Origin: Buxus sempervirens
Lineage: Eukaryota; Streptophyta; Magnoliopsida; Buxales; Buxaceae
Direction: 5' to 3'
Assembly (NCBI GenBank): GCA_947561395.2
Contig: OX387185.1
Span: forward strand, 35,134,213-35,198,212
Length of the DNA stretch: 64,000 nt
The position numbers and the translations under genes are program-made. Of this stretch, positions 45,196-56,999 are shown one piece after another; position 1 is the first letter of the stretch, and the number at the start of each line of letters is the position of its first letter. The notes under the pieces were generated by a model, which had not been told where the DNA came from, made no database searches, and worked only from the letters and a program-made list of their open reading frames with translations.

Positions 45196-45671
45196 GTGTG
45201 GAAAGTAAGTAAGAGTTTCATTTATATGCAAAAACAAAGTATAGATTTAAGCCCACACCTATAGCAAAATGGCATGATATAAGATAACTTGACACAAAAA
45301 TACTTGTACTACATAGATTCAGCCATGATACAGGCCTAGTTATGAACTGTTTATATAGCTAGGTAAAATCCTCCATCAAAGACATAATTCCTTGGTTGTT
45401 GGACATTTTCTTTAGGTTCTCTACAATTGAAAGGATTTTAGATCTGGTTTCCTCAAAATAAGATGGACCAATTCTTCAGGAGGTTTAAAACTATTTCTAA
45501 AAATTATGTGATTTCTTTCCTGCCAGCATGATAGATGGTTGCGGTAAAGGATACTTTTTTTAGCGTTATGCGGAAATCTTCACATTTGAAGTGATCACAC
45601 ACCCATTTCAACATTGTATCCCATTATACATAGCATGTTCAAAATGGTATCCCAAATTTTGTAGGAGTATT
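45184..45671 (-). pseudogene. LINE (L1-like) 3' end: zinc-finger region, 3' UTR and poly-A tail
   Basis: Minus-strand remnant of a plant L1-type retrotransposon. Frames near 45480-45670 give KIWDTILN, then CDHFKCEDFRITLKK, then WQERNHIIFRNSFKPPEELV, typical of the C-terminal region after the reverse transcriptase (zf-RVT and the tail with W..RN). The pieces fall in different frames, so at least two frameshifts are present, plus an in-frame TGA. A 3' UTR and a 12-base A tail (T's at 45184-45195) follow. The upstream part continues at 54336 after the T7 insertion. Total LINE length is only about 600 bp, so it is a 5'-truncated copy, as usual for LINEs. Confidence 0.75.
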
Positions 45672-46778
45672 TGTAACGCCCTGGATCCGAGTTACGCAGA
45701 AAAACCATAACTCATCTCTGGAGGTTAATATATAACACAGGATCGTAATATCAGAGTGAAGGAAAAACATGAATACAACAAAACTATATAATCAGAGTGC
45801 GCTACAATACCAAACTAAAATAATAAATACAGAATACAACTCTAAACTCACATAATCGAGCAACTACCCGCAGGTATCGTCCTCTCCAAGAGCAGCTGAA
45901 AACAAAACAAAACAATACGGAATGAGATACGAATATCCCAGTAAGCAGCATATGCATGCACAAATACATTTTTTATAGTTATAAAACATGGATCGAATAA
46001 TACACAAGTATCGATAATGATAACACGATTAATCCGACTAATCCCACAATAATATAACAGATAAAGATGATATAGCTAGTGAAATTCAACATGTAAGTCA
46101 AGATATTAACGTCAGTATCAAATCACAATTATAACCTTAAAATTACTTATAACCTGATAACAATACTTCGTTGAAATCATAATCTACGGAAAGATGAGTG
46201 TTTATCATTGTAGACACCCCAAAATTGCACGATTCTTGATAAATCTTGAAAGAGAGAAATATTTTATTGGAATTTTCAATTCTTTGCATTGGGTTTGAGA
46301 TCCTTAACCCATTTGAATCCAAAACCGTAAGGGAAAAGGCCCGAATTCAATCTTTTGTGCAAAGTCAAACTTTTTCCGGTTGAATTTTGTTGACTTTTGA
46401 CCCCAGAAAATGAAATATTTTTTAAAGCCAGATTTCAAGATAATTTTTCCCGGTAATTAGGTTTTTAGCCATGTTATTGCATAAAAGAATTTTTTGAGAT
46501 TTTAAATCTTGACGAATACCTTGGTTTAACATGTTGAATCTTTTTACCGGACCTGAAAAATTGGAATTTTGTCTAGAACTGGAAAGTTGACTTTTTATTC
46601 ACTTGGAATTTGGGTCTAGAACTATTTTTAATGGATTCAAATTGGGGGGTGTTTGTTTATTTACATGTAATATCTTAAGTAAATGGAGATTAAAAAATAC
46701 GAGGACATTTACTTAAACAATATTACATGTAAATAAGTATTGCCTGTGTTAAAATTCGGATAAAAGCTTCTTTTTTTT

Positions 46779-46920
46779 GTATCCGACAGATAATGTCGGA
46801 TACAAAACATCTTTATTGTATCCGATAGATAATGTCGGATACAAAGGATCTTTATTGTATCCGACAGATAATGTCGGATACAAAGAGAATTGCTTGTATC
46901 CGACCTGACATGTCGGATAC
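46779..46920 (+). repeat. Palindrome cassette of Y-4 (GTATCCGACA type)
   Basis: Four 25-bp palindromes at 46779-46803, 46818-46842, 46857-46881 and 46896-46920, with a strict 39-bp period. Arms are GTATCCGAC and GTCGGATAC. All keep CCG, eleven bases, CGG. Three of the four also contain outward-facing TGTCGG words, the core of the auxin-response-factor site. Confidence 0.95.
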
Positions 46921-47087
46921 AAGCTTTTTGCTCAAAATTAGGGTTTTCCGAGAGTTTTCACTTTTTACCATCATATCCTTCATTAAAGGAGTGGAAATCT
47001 CAGAAATAGCCTTAGGGTTAAGGTTGGTGGACTCTAGACATCATTTTGTGTCTACCATCATGCAAACCCTAACCCTAGCCTTTGCCT

Positions 47088-47098
47088 ATAAATAGGAG
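47088..47098 (+). promoter_or_regulatory. TATA box of LTR Y-4
   Basis: CTATAAATAGG, 168 bp after the last palindrome. A donor-like CAG^GTAAGC follows 118 bp later. Confidence 0.7.
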
Positions 47099-47869
47099 GC
47101 TCCTCCTCAAGCAAATGGCCATTAACTCTTGCCAATAACTTTTGCCAAGAAGTTGGAGATCAAAGAGCTCCGAGTGAAGAGGGGAACCGCTGCAGTCTTG
47201 CTTCCAGAAGCCCAGGTAAGCCTCAAACCTCTTTTTATTTTTACATTCTAGATCTAGATCTCTTCTTCTACCTTTCTCTAGAATAAGGCCTCTTCTATGT
47301 GTATGAAAACCCTTTCCCTACTCAAAGTACCTCGAGACTCCCCTTAGCCGTAAAACGTGAAGGCGGGATCTAGGGGAAACGAGACTGGGGATTGATCCTA
47401 GTGTTAGAACCTTATTGCAATAAGCCTTTCGATTCTATGAAAACCGTTTCATATTCAAAGTACCCCAACATTATCTTGAAGAACCTAACGGGGAGAGAGA
47501 ACTGTAACGCCCCGAACCCGGGTCAGTGCAAACCAGCACCCGACCCGAACCCGGATCGCTACTGTAACAACCCCAATTTAGTTCAACAACCAAATCCGAG
47601 GTGTTACTGGCCCATATCATATACAACATCAAAACATACCAGACCAAAGAATTCAAAATCCATTATCTTATTATACTATCAGAGTTGCGGAAACAAGTAT
47701 GTGCGGAAGTGTAGTTCAAAATCCTCAACTGAACATAAAGTTTGACCATCAATTAGTAATATCAAAGTCTGGTAAAATAACTGGGTACTATCTCTCTCAT
47801 CTCTCAATACATCAACCCAAAATAATAATAATCCAATCAAATGTCCTAAGTCTATAGCAACAATCCACC

Positions 47870-47958
47870 TCAGACAAGGTCTGGATAATAGTAATCCTCC
47901 AGAGAATACTCAGCTATCACTCCCTGGAAGTCTAAGAGATCCCCCTCTCGCGTATCAG
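47870..47958 (-). other. Conserved LTR mini-exon in T12
   Basis: Follows TTTTTTCAG. The frame reads ADTREGDLL... and ends LEDYYYPDLV and a stop. The EDYYYP block uses codons different from T6 and T4. Confidence 0.45.
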
Positions 47959-49082
47959 CTGAAAAAATGGAATAACAGTAGGGTGAGATACAAATATCCC
48001 AGTAGGTAACACATTCATGATTAAACAGTTAATATAAGGAAAGTAACAGTTCATGCACGATTAAGCAACATCGACTAATCAGGCTCGTATAACCATTCGT
48101 ATCATTCATGAATACAAAACAATATGCTAAATAGTTCTAGAGATGAATTTCAGCAAGTTTTATTATGAGAATACAATAGTCAAATCAGTAACATAGTTCA
48201 CACATTGTCAGGATGTACTAAGCAGTCACATCCGACCAATATCTCAATCACATGCCTCCCGTATGTATACAATAATAATACCAAGTGTTGTGATTTCAGT
48301 GTCATTGTAGGACTCACAAAGATAGATAAACCTTTTCAGATGATTCTCAACCAATTGCTATACCACCGTGCGACTTAGGAGCGATGCTACTAATGATACT
48401 CAAGCCCCATGTAGCGCAGCTTAGACAAGAGCCGTAGTCACCGACTTCTTGCACACGTACCCATCAGAGTTGGCATGTACCACCAGCATGCAGCACCAGA
48501 ATCAATACATGGAGATGGTCGCTTATCCACATGTACAGGGAATCACTAGCGGCTCACCGGGGTGTCCCTCCAGACATAGGACCTTCCCAGACAAACTAAC
48601 TTGCAAAGGAAGCGCATCGCATATAGGAGTAACTCAACCCAAATGACATATCCCTCAGCTATCTAGCTACGACTATGGATCCATAACCAGCTATGCCCAC
48701 TAGACTCCAAAATTCCCTAAAGTATCATATTTCTATAAGGGTTGGTGCCTAGCGGCATATAATGGTTATGTCTGTACATTTACTTCAATATTTGTTCATC
48801 TGAATTCTGAATTCTCTTTAGAATGTATTCTGATTTATAATGTCATTTAGAGGTGTTTTGATAATCAAAGTGTAGTTAAGCTTTTCCAAAATCACATTTC
48901 CCAATTTCCTTTGAAACTTGGCAACTAATGTCCTAAACATCTCCCTAATTTATTTTTCTGTAAAACAGGGATTTAGGTAGTTTATTTTGGTCTTAAAGTA
49001 CCTTAATTAATCATTAAAATTGTCTAAAAATAGTTTAGAATTGAATTAGGTTCGAAATTATGAAAATCTGGATTTTCTGCTT

Positions 49083-49250
49083 AGAGCGCCTAGGATCGCT
49101 CAGGATCGCCCTAGCGGTCTTAGGTCGGCGGTAGTGCAAATTCGAGCGCCTGCGGTCTGTCTTCTCGCGGTCTGCGGCGTCCTAATTTTTTTAACCAGCG
49201 CCGAGGATCGCCGATGACCGCCGAGAACAGTCGAGGTCGGCGGTCATACA
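49083..49250 (-). repeat. GC-rich cassette of T12 (GAGCGCCTAGGATCGC type)
   Basis: Repeated GGATCGC, GGTCGGCGGT, CGAGCGCCT and GCGGTCTGCGG words. GAGCGCCTAG.ATCGC is shared with T2 (19565-19590), on the opposite strand relative to the LTR. Confidence 0.75.
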
Positions 49251-52200
49251 AAATCGAGCAGAAACAGTTCTAAATCATGATTTTTCTCGTCTAAACTCAT
49301 TCTAATGTATTTATAACATGCTTATCTAGCTAAATACACCAATACATATAATAGAAACATGCGTTTGCGAGTAAACGAAGGAAAATCCGATTTCTGAAAG
49401 CAAAACGGTGTCACCTACCTCGTATACGTGCGTTCCTCTTCTTCTCTTCTGAACAACAACCCTCAAATATCTCTTGAGCTGCAAAGCAATGCTCCGAGCA
49501 AGTTTACTTGGTCTTCCTCTCTCCTTCTCCTTCTTCTCTTCTCGGTTGTTCAACTCTCGTCGTTGCGGCTGAGTAATACGTACGACAATACGATTAGGTT
49601 ATTTTAATACATATATATACCCCCTGATCCCATGCATCTCCCATGAAAACTCTCCCATACACCTCGCCCAATTAGAATACATACCTCGATATCTCAAGAT
49701 CGGACGGTCAGATCTGCATCTAATTCTGGATCTCCACTAAACTGATCACCCCTACAATAATAAAATATTCCCATCAATCATAACCCTCAGTAATATTATT
49801 TACTAATTTAATTTATTATTTAAGGAAAATTCGGGGTTTTACAAGAACTAAGGGAAACGATAATGGAACGGAACCCTAGGTTGTTTTAGAACCCCATTTG
49901 ATTGATCTAAATGCATGCTATATGTTATTATATTATTAAAGAATGGATTTTTACACATACACACATAGCACTTGTTTTGTTGGATTTGGCTTGTATTTCG
50001 GATCTATCGCCGTCATTGTGGTAGATCTGGAATAAATAGCCCCAAACAATTCTGGGATGTTTCTTATTGATTTTCAACATGATTTCAAGCAAATATTGAA
50101 GACCTCTAGGTCTAACCTCTCGGTTTTGGGCATTTTTGCTCATTTTTGGGGTTCTTGGCATATCTTCTCCAATCGGAGAGGATGGTGAGCCAAACTTGTG
50201 CTCCATTTCTTCCTAGAGGTTCCTCAATATCTTTTCAAAATGGTTTTGATTTGTCTTGCACGGATTCCACACACTTTATCACTGTTTGGAGTTGATTTTC
50301 TTTAAAAAAGGTTTAACTTGACAGCAACTATACCCTAACTTCGGACACTCGTAACTTCATCGTCCGGATGAATTTTGGAGTGATTCTAGAGCCATGGGAA
50401 AGGTGAGGCTGTCTAGTTTATGCCTGTAAATTTCATTAATTTCTATCGAGTGGATTTTTGAAACCTCTCTGTCGAAGTTGATAGGTCAATTCAGACCTGA
50501 ATACGGAACCTGTCACTTCGACTGAGCGCCATGTGTTCGTTTTAAGTCCGATTCGAGTGATTCTTGTTTCTGTGTTTTCCTTTGGAAGTCTAGTTTCAAA
50601 TCCAATTGGTTTCATAAGTTTTTTGACTCCATTTTTGTCGTGGGTAGCAGATTTACTCAGAACTGCTCAATAGCACTTTTCTGGGCAAAGCTGTGATCCT
50701 CGTGGCCTGTTCGGGATATCACCTAAGGCACATCCGAATGAATTTTTGTATGGGGATAGTTTCATTTGAAAGATGGTCATACAGACTTTATTCACAACAA
50801 ATTTCATGGAATTATATGGAGCCGATGTTTCTAAATAATTTTCCAAACTTACCCACTTGCCAATTTTTACTATCTCCAACAGCACTTTTAAAAGAAGCAT
50901 AACTCCTAGGATTTCAACCGGATTTAATTGGAATTTTGCATGAGTCTCTTATTTACCATAATCTTTCAAATGGATTTGGTTTGGTTCAATGTAAATTGGA
51001 TTTAAATGATTTCAAGACAAATGGCATTATCTTTTACCGAATTTTCTGGATTTGACTCAACTTGGTTTTGTGCAACTTTTGCTTTGATTTCCTTCTATTG
51101 GTGATATTCCAGAAGTGATATTGACATAAAAGAGGATCTGGAATTCATTTGGATTTTCATGTGAAGATATCATATATTTGTTTAATCCTTTTTCAAAGTT
51201 TGTTTTTAATGATTTTTAGCAAGATTTCTTATTTTTTAGCATGAACAACACTTGGCAACCACCTTGTGTGGGTGAATGGGGGTGCCTAACACCTTCCCCC
51301 GTTCATAATCTAATCCCCTTAGCCATCTCTGGATTTGATTTTCAAGTAGAGTTATTTTTACTCTAGAATTTGCCTTTTAGCTCTTTTTTCCTATTTTTGA
51401 ATCTTTTGGTGTCCATTCACACCTCAAAAATCTGAATGGTGGCGACTCTCCCATATTTACGTTGAGTCCGTGTGTTGACGGAAGGGAAATCATCCCAGTG
51501 ATTTTTCCATGTCTCACAATCATGGGCCATTCAGGGCCAATTGGAACTATAATTACCAATAAAACCAAAACATCGAGGCCAATGTCATGTAGTTTACTTA
51601 TATTGGGTAATTCAGCATGCCAGAGCGACATCCAAGCCTCCTGGAACACAGTCCGGTCAACATAGACTCGGTACTCTTAAATGCCTGCCTACCCAGGGAC
51701 TTTGTCATCCAATGCCAGCCTACTCCGGGTTTCGGCATTGACAACCCGGCCTACCAAGGATCACGGGCTGCTCTACCCTAGTCATGGCAACACTCATGGC
51801 CATGAAATTATGGCAATAAAGTCAATACATCACATTACTAAGCTTAGACTCTAGATCCAGGACAAGCTAGACCTTAAACCAAATAAACTCAACAAATATA
51901 CCAACTTCTGGTCGCAAATATACCAACCTCTGGTAGCAAAAGATACTAAAACAAATCATCTTTATCATGGGTCACTCAGGACCAGAACAATACTCCATGG
52001 AACTCCAAAAGTATTTTCAAAGCCAAAGAACAATATTCAAACCAATCTTTGTAAGCAAATAACTCAAGAGAAACCTCTGTATAAAATCTGACCAGCATAT
52101 TAAAATTCGATAAAATTCAGTTTACACAGTGTCCCAAATCTGAAATTCCAGTAATAAAACCTTTACTCAAAACAATTAAAAACAGCAGAAATCTTAACAC

Positions 52201-53227
52201 AACTTCAATAGTAAAACATGGTGATAAAATAAAATAACAACATCAAGGGTTCTAGTCAATCACTTATAACAATACATGTATAGATTTCCTTTTTCATTTC
52301 TTAATATCCATTTCTTTTACTTACAATCCATTTCATTTACTTTCATTCTCACATATCTGTAGCCGTAGATTTCCTATGATTAACAATCCATTTCAGATCA
52401 TGATTAAAGCTTAATTAAATTTTGTGAAGTACAAATCAGGTGATAGAAACCATAATTCAGATTGCTAAGTGATCAGCCTCAACCCTATCATAACTCTCCA
52501 AATTTCATGCACTTAATTTAATTAATTGGTGGAAAAGTTATTATTAATTTAGCAAGGTCATATCCCATTTACTTATAATGATACATGCTGATTTTCCTCT
52601 TTGTATTTATTATTCTCACGCATTTGCAGCTATAGAAGTTTTATGATCATAATCCAATTTATATCTTGCATGAGGTTTGGTTAAGCTCTAAGAAGTCATA
52701 ACTAAATGATAAACCAGAATTTATCTTTATAAATAAACAGCAACACCTAGACAAAACTATAAAGCTGGTTATCTATGACCATTATTACAATTCTCAGCTC
52801 CATTAATCTAACTACCTAGGTTTTACACTATTTATCTAATAATATCCACCCTAGGTTATTCACTACACTTAATTAAACACTATAATATAACATTTTTAAA
52901 TTAAAAATCTGAAGCATGAACTCTACTAAAATCTGAACCAAACAATTTCTAATTTCTATTTAAATTTTAATAGAAAAAGTTTTTATATTTAAACACTAAA
53001 ATGTAACTGCAATGAATCAGCCGCATACCTCTTGAAGAGGCTGATTTCAAAAATAATTTCTCCAATTACCATTCGATTTTTCTAAAATTTAATTGTAGAG
53101 ATTTCTTATCTTCCAATAACCCTAAGTTACTGCTAACAATTATTAATGACTCTTAGAATTAAATTTAGGCTTTAACAACAAGAGAATAGGGTTGGTTTGA
53201 ATTAGCCGCACATGGTATGCTTTTATA

Positions 53228-53345
53228 TAGGGTGTGCTGACCTACTGTCAGTAGGTAGCGCTGAGTGCCCCTCAGCACACCCAAAATTTTAGTATCAGCT
53301 GAGTACCGCTTACCTCTTGTCAGTAGGCCGTACTCAGCCCACCCA
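53228..53345 (-). repeat. Hairpin cassette of T7
   Basis: Nested inverted repeats: arms GTGTGCTGA (53232-53240) and TCAGCACAC (53272-53280) enclose CCTACTG / CAGTAGG (53241-53255). Related GTCAGTAGG and CTGAGTACCGC words follow. It takes the place of the GC-rich cassette of other T LTRs. Confidence 0.85.
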
Positions 53346-54335
53346 AAACCAATTCTTACGGAACATAGATTTTTCATTGAAATTCTAACCTCAATAATAC
53401 TTAAATCTTTCTTCTTCCTTTGTTAAAAACCTGATCCAAGAGATTTGGATTTAATACAAACGAATATCAAGCTTCGATTTAGAAATTAACTAATAACTAT
53501 TCACAATCGATAAAATTTGCATGTAGCAGATTGAAACGTGTTCTAATTAGAAATTCCGGTTGCAAATCCGAGAAAAGTGTGCTACTTACCTGTGCTGATG
53601 AACAACCCCTCAGATCTCACAACTCTCTGATCACAGCACCTCTAGATTAACACTTTCAGTGGCTGATTGGTCACTGTTGCATTAGCAACACCAGATCTGA
53701 TCAGATCTGGTTTGAAATCTAATTTCTCACTTGATTTGATTATTAACTACAAATCAGAATGTTCTTGTCTGATTTCTCTAAGATCTACACCTGAAATGAT
53801 CGAAACTCCACCAATTCCTAGATGCTGATTTCCCCAACCGCAAAGCATCTTCCTCTGAGTAACTCCAATTTTCTTCAACTGAAACAATCCTTTGAAATTC
53901 AGCTTATCCTCACTGCTCAGCTCTTAGAAGTTTTCTCCGATCAACAAACAAACCAGAAACCAGAAATAAGCAGCCTATTTATAGGCTTCGTTGGTGATCA
54001 AAACTACTTCATGATCCACCGCTTTGCCAGACCACCAAGCTTCCTACCTACTCAGCCTCTTAGCCTTTTGATTTACACTGTATCACTCCACCAACTCCTA
54101 CAGTAGCACTCTACTAAAATTATAATAAAATTTTAAACATAATAAAAGAAAAATTCAATTTATTATCCTAATCACCACTGACTGAAATTTCCGTTCTTCC
54201 GCACTTAATTGAGTAAAACCCCCAAAATACCCTTAATCTCCTTGTCATTACAAATTTCTATAAATAATTAACACTTAATTAATAGCGATTATTAAATTCA
54301 GAATTTTTAATTAAATTAAAATTCGGGATTTTACA

Positions 54336-54445
54336 GTATTGGCCTTAGAAAAATAGATGGCTTATATTCTTCTGATCTGCATGACAAAATGTGCATTTGG
54401 GGAACACTGGTGTATTTGCTCATTCCTAAACAATCTAAGATAAAA
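54336..54445 (-). pseudogene. LINE remnant, part upstream of the T7 insertion
   Basis: Minus-strand frame giving KCTFCHADQKNISHLFF, a CxxC...H zinc-finger signature of plant LINEs, then a stop and GQY. Beyond T7 it resumes with SYKIWDTILN at 45671. The frame is continuous across the GTATT duplication, which confirms that T7 inserted into the LINE. The 5' edge near 54445 abuts hAT sequence. Confidence 0.75.
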
Positions 54446-54463
54446 AAAATAATGTTTGCAATA

Positions 54464-54750
54464 GAATGGTGGAATTTGCATGAATTGGATATTCCTGAGT
54501 TGTATGGTTTGGCAATCAAAGTTTTGTCTCAAAGTGTTAATACTTGTGATGAGAAACAATAGGGTACTTATAGGTATATCCATAAAGGAATCACTTAAGC
54601 TTAGTTCATGCAGATTCTATAGTATATGTTCATTATAATTATCTACTTTTGACACGATATAAAGAAGACTATGAGACTGCATATAAGAATTGGGATAGTT
54701 TTGAAGATGAGGATGCTATAGATGTTGAAATGAGAGTAATTGAAAATTAG
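54464..54750 (+). pseudogene. hAT transposase remnant, C-terminal dimerisation domain
   Basis: The plus strand gives EWWNLHELDIPELYGLAIKV and LSQ, then a stop where hAT proteins have the Trp of ...ERNWS..., then TYRYIHK, and in another frame VYVHYNYLLLTRYKEDY followed by an acidic tail ending EMRVIEN. This order (WW, PEL, LAI.VLSQ, N.STY.YIH, LVYVH.NL.LL.R) is that of the plant hAT dimerisation domain. At least one in-frame stop and one frameshift break it. The N-terminal part is not visible; the LINE at 54445 seems to have inserted beside or within it. It is a plain DNA-transposon fossil. Confidence 0.75.
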
Positions 54751-56092
54751 GAGCATGGGTTTCTTTTTGGTGATGAGAATAATCTTTGACAATCTTTGTC
54801 TTGTAGCGTGGCTCCTAAATTTACAACTCAAGAATCAACTAGTTTTTCACAAGCGAAAAGGCGCAATGAGATTACATTAGGTAAAATGCCACGAGTTGCG
54901 TTATTTGTCTTTGTTTTTTTTTTAAACAATTTGAATAATATAGATCAGAATTAGTGAATATTTGTTTCTACTATCAAATTATCAATGTTATTAGGTTTAT
55001 TTACATCGTATATATATCTAACCGAAAGCACATGCCATGCACTTGTTGAAGAGTGAAAACTAGACTTTTAATTTTTTTTAATTATCTAGAAAACAATTTT
55101 ATTCTATTTAACAAATAATTTTGAAACTATGCATACTAAATTTAAACAGTGTTTCCAAAAATTAATGTTATTACGTAAAGATTGGCACGAACAAGAAAGT
55201 GATTGTCAATTTTTAAAAAATTAAGAATAATTATGTGCTTTTTAAGATGGATAATTTTTAGATAATAACTATTCACATAATTCCAATATATAGGTGTAGG
55301 TGCCTTCTGAATCCATGCCCACATGTCTAATATTGTCTCCACGGTATCAAAATGCCGATGACGTTTCTTTAAATCTTGATTCTGAGTATAAGAGGTACGT
55401 CTGATGTTGGCCTAAACCACAAACTTAGCAGCCATTTACACACCATTACTGAATAGAAGAGAGGTTGGGGTAGAGAATGCGTGATAGGTAAGTAGTGGGT
55501 AGAATGAGAGACAAGAGATACTTAAGTTATCTTTACATGTACCAAGCTAGAGAGCTCCTTGAATGATTGCGAAATGTGTAGATGACAAAGAAATGCCAAA
55601 AATTAGGGAGAGAACTCAGAGAAAGAGGAGAAGTATTGCTCCAAGCAGCCAAATTAAAGGAGGATCTAGTCTTGTTCCAATCAAGCAAAATTAAGGGTCC
55701 CTCAAATGGAAGATGGTATTATATTTATAGAAGATGTGAGGTCTCTAGAATTGTGACACTTGTCATAATTTAAGGGTTCATGACATTCTCATGTTTATCT
55801 TGAATCTGGTCTCATAGATGTTTAGGTTCATTATAAGAATCAAATAAAAGATAAGGTTTTCAAATATTAATGTGATAAGGGATAGAGCCCTTTGATTGGC
55901 ACACATTGGGTCCCACATGTCAACATGTGGTACTGCAGATTACTTGACATTTGCATCATTCTAGGTCGACATGCTAAGTCTTGTCGTTGGCTGTCAACGA
56001 TTCCCATGCTTGTGTTTGCCAAGCCTTAAGGACTGCCAGAAACCCCCGCTCCCTCAAGTGAGCTTTCACCCAAGACAGAGATTGTAAAATCC
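54751..56092. other. Unidentified AT-rich interval, possible minus-strand LTR-like promoter
   Basis: About 1.34 kb. The first part (to about 55350) is very AT-rich. The second part has a minus-strand CTATAAATATA (about 55719-55730), a CT-rich leader-like stretch downstream of it, and a palindrome with arms CCACATGT / ACATGTGG (about 55912-55930) upstream of it, like the LTR promoters elsewhere. I see no TG...CA ends with TSD. The right flank at T8 is GAGAT. Confidence 0.35.
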
Positions 56093-56999
56093 TGAATTTT
56101 CATATTATTAAAAATTTGATTTTATTATGTAATTTTATAATCAAGGTTTATTATTATAGTGGAAATGAAAAGTTAAGGTGGACATCTTTGATTTAATTAA
56201 ATAGTGATGATGTGTTAATTAAAGTAAAAATTAATTATAGGTTGAGTTGGTAAATTATGTGGTGTGACAACACATTTGATCATGAAACTTGAATTTAATG
56301 GTTGTGTAGGAAGATTAGGTGGGATGGCATAACACAAAAGTTTAGTTATATTGTATTGATTATGTAGATGTGTTGTGTGGAGGAACATATAGGGGATCAT
56401 GAGGAAGTTAAAAAGTGGTCTTGGCGGCAGCTATGAATAGCAGCCGAAATTTTGTGAGGAGGTTGTTGCTGGAGAATTCTAGAACCTGGAGTTTCTGGAG
56501 CTTGGAGATCTATGGGTTGGAAGAAAGGAGAAAGGCTCTTGGTTGGGTGATCAAGTTAGAACTAAGCTCAAGTTGTTCAACAAAAGAGATCGGCTGGAAA
56601 TGTTTGAGAATTGAGAAAAGTTCAATTCAGATCTAGAACAGATTGATCGTGGATTTGGGAAGAAGCCGTGAGAAAATTTATTTGAATCTGCAGATTAGGA
56701 GCTAGATCAGAGCACAGATCATGTAAGTAGCACTCCTCGATTTTTGTTTTTATAGCTTTTATGCGTGTTGATTTTAGCATACATTGATGAACAAACGAGA
56801 ATAGAAGGAATTATTGCCGATTGTGCGAATTCTGTGTTCGTACTTGCAAATTTGTTTAAATTAATTATGAAAACCTTGAATTATGTTCTAAAGGTGATCT
56901 AGTATGTTTATAGATAGTTGGAATCAATTAAATTTGGATTAGAGGTGTTTAAACGCAAATTGTAGAGACCAAATTAGCCGCTGTCGGAAATTACCAAGG

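Larger units (their letters stand above)
47503..49843 (-). mobile_element. Solo LTR T12, TSD AGAAC
   Basis: A complete family T LTR of 2341 bp on the minus strand, TGTAAAACCCCG (49843) to GTTCGGGGCGTTACA (47503). Perfect AGAAC repeats flank it (47498-47502, 49844-49848). It is inserted in Y-4, itself in T7, itself in a LINE. A TATA-like run GTATATATATG lies on the minus strand near 49610. The GC-rich cassette is at 49083-49250 and the mini-exon at 47870-47958. Its 3' terminal 110 bp contain a second terminus-like CTGTAACAACCCC, as in T2. Confidence 0.92.
46209..51518 (+). mobile_element. Solo LTR Y-4, TSD ATCAT, hosting T12
   Basis: Family Y LTR on the plus strand, TGTAGACACCCC (46209) to CATGTCTCACA (51518). 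Perfect ATCAT repeats flank it (46204-46208, 51519-51523). It is inserted in T7. Removing T12 leaves about 2.96 kb. It is the reference copy for the family: U3 with TTTACATGTAATATCTTAAG words, four palindromes (46779-46920), TATA (47088-47098), donor-like CCCAG^GTAAGC (cut after 47215), an intron-like stretch, GGTGTCCATTCACACC (51409 on), TGGCGACTCTC (51440-51450, 68 bp inside the end). Confidence 0.93.
45672..54335 (-). mobile_element. Solo LTR T7, TSD GTATT, hosting Y-4
   Basis: Family T LTR on the minus strand, TGTAAAATCCCG (54335) to GATCCAGGGCGTTACA (45672). Perfect GTATT repeats flank it (45667-45671, 54336-54340). It is inserted in the LINE. Removing Y-4 leaves about 3.35 kb. Own parts are 45672-46208 and 51519-54335: a TATA-like CTATAAATAGG on the minus strand near 53972-53982, a hairpin-rich cassette (53228-53345), GGGTTTCGGC-type repeats (51680-51760), and the acceptor plus short frame AALGEDDTCG (45864-45895). 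Confidence 0.9.

Noticed and set aside
47392-47745. 117-codon frame spanning the Y-4/T12 junction
   Set aside because: Crosses an insertion boundary between two LTRs, so it cannot be an ancestral gene.
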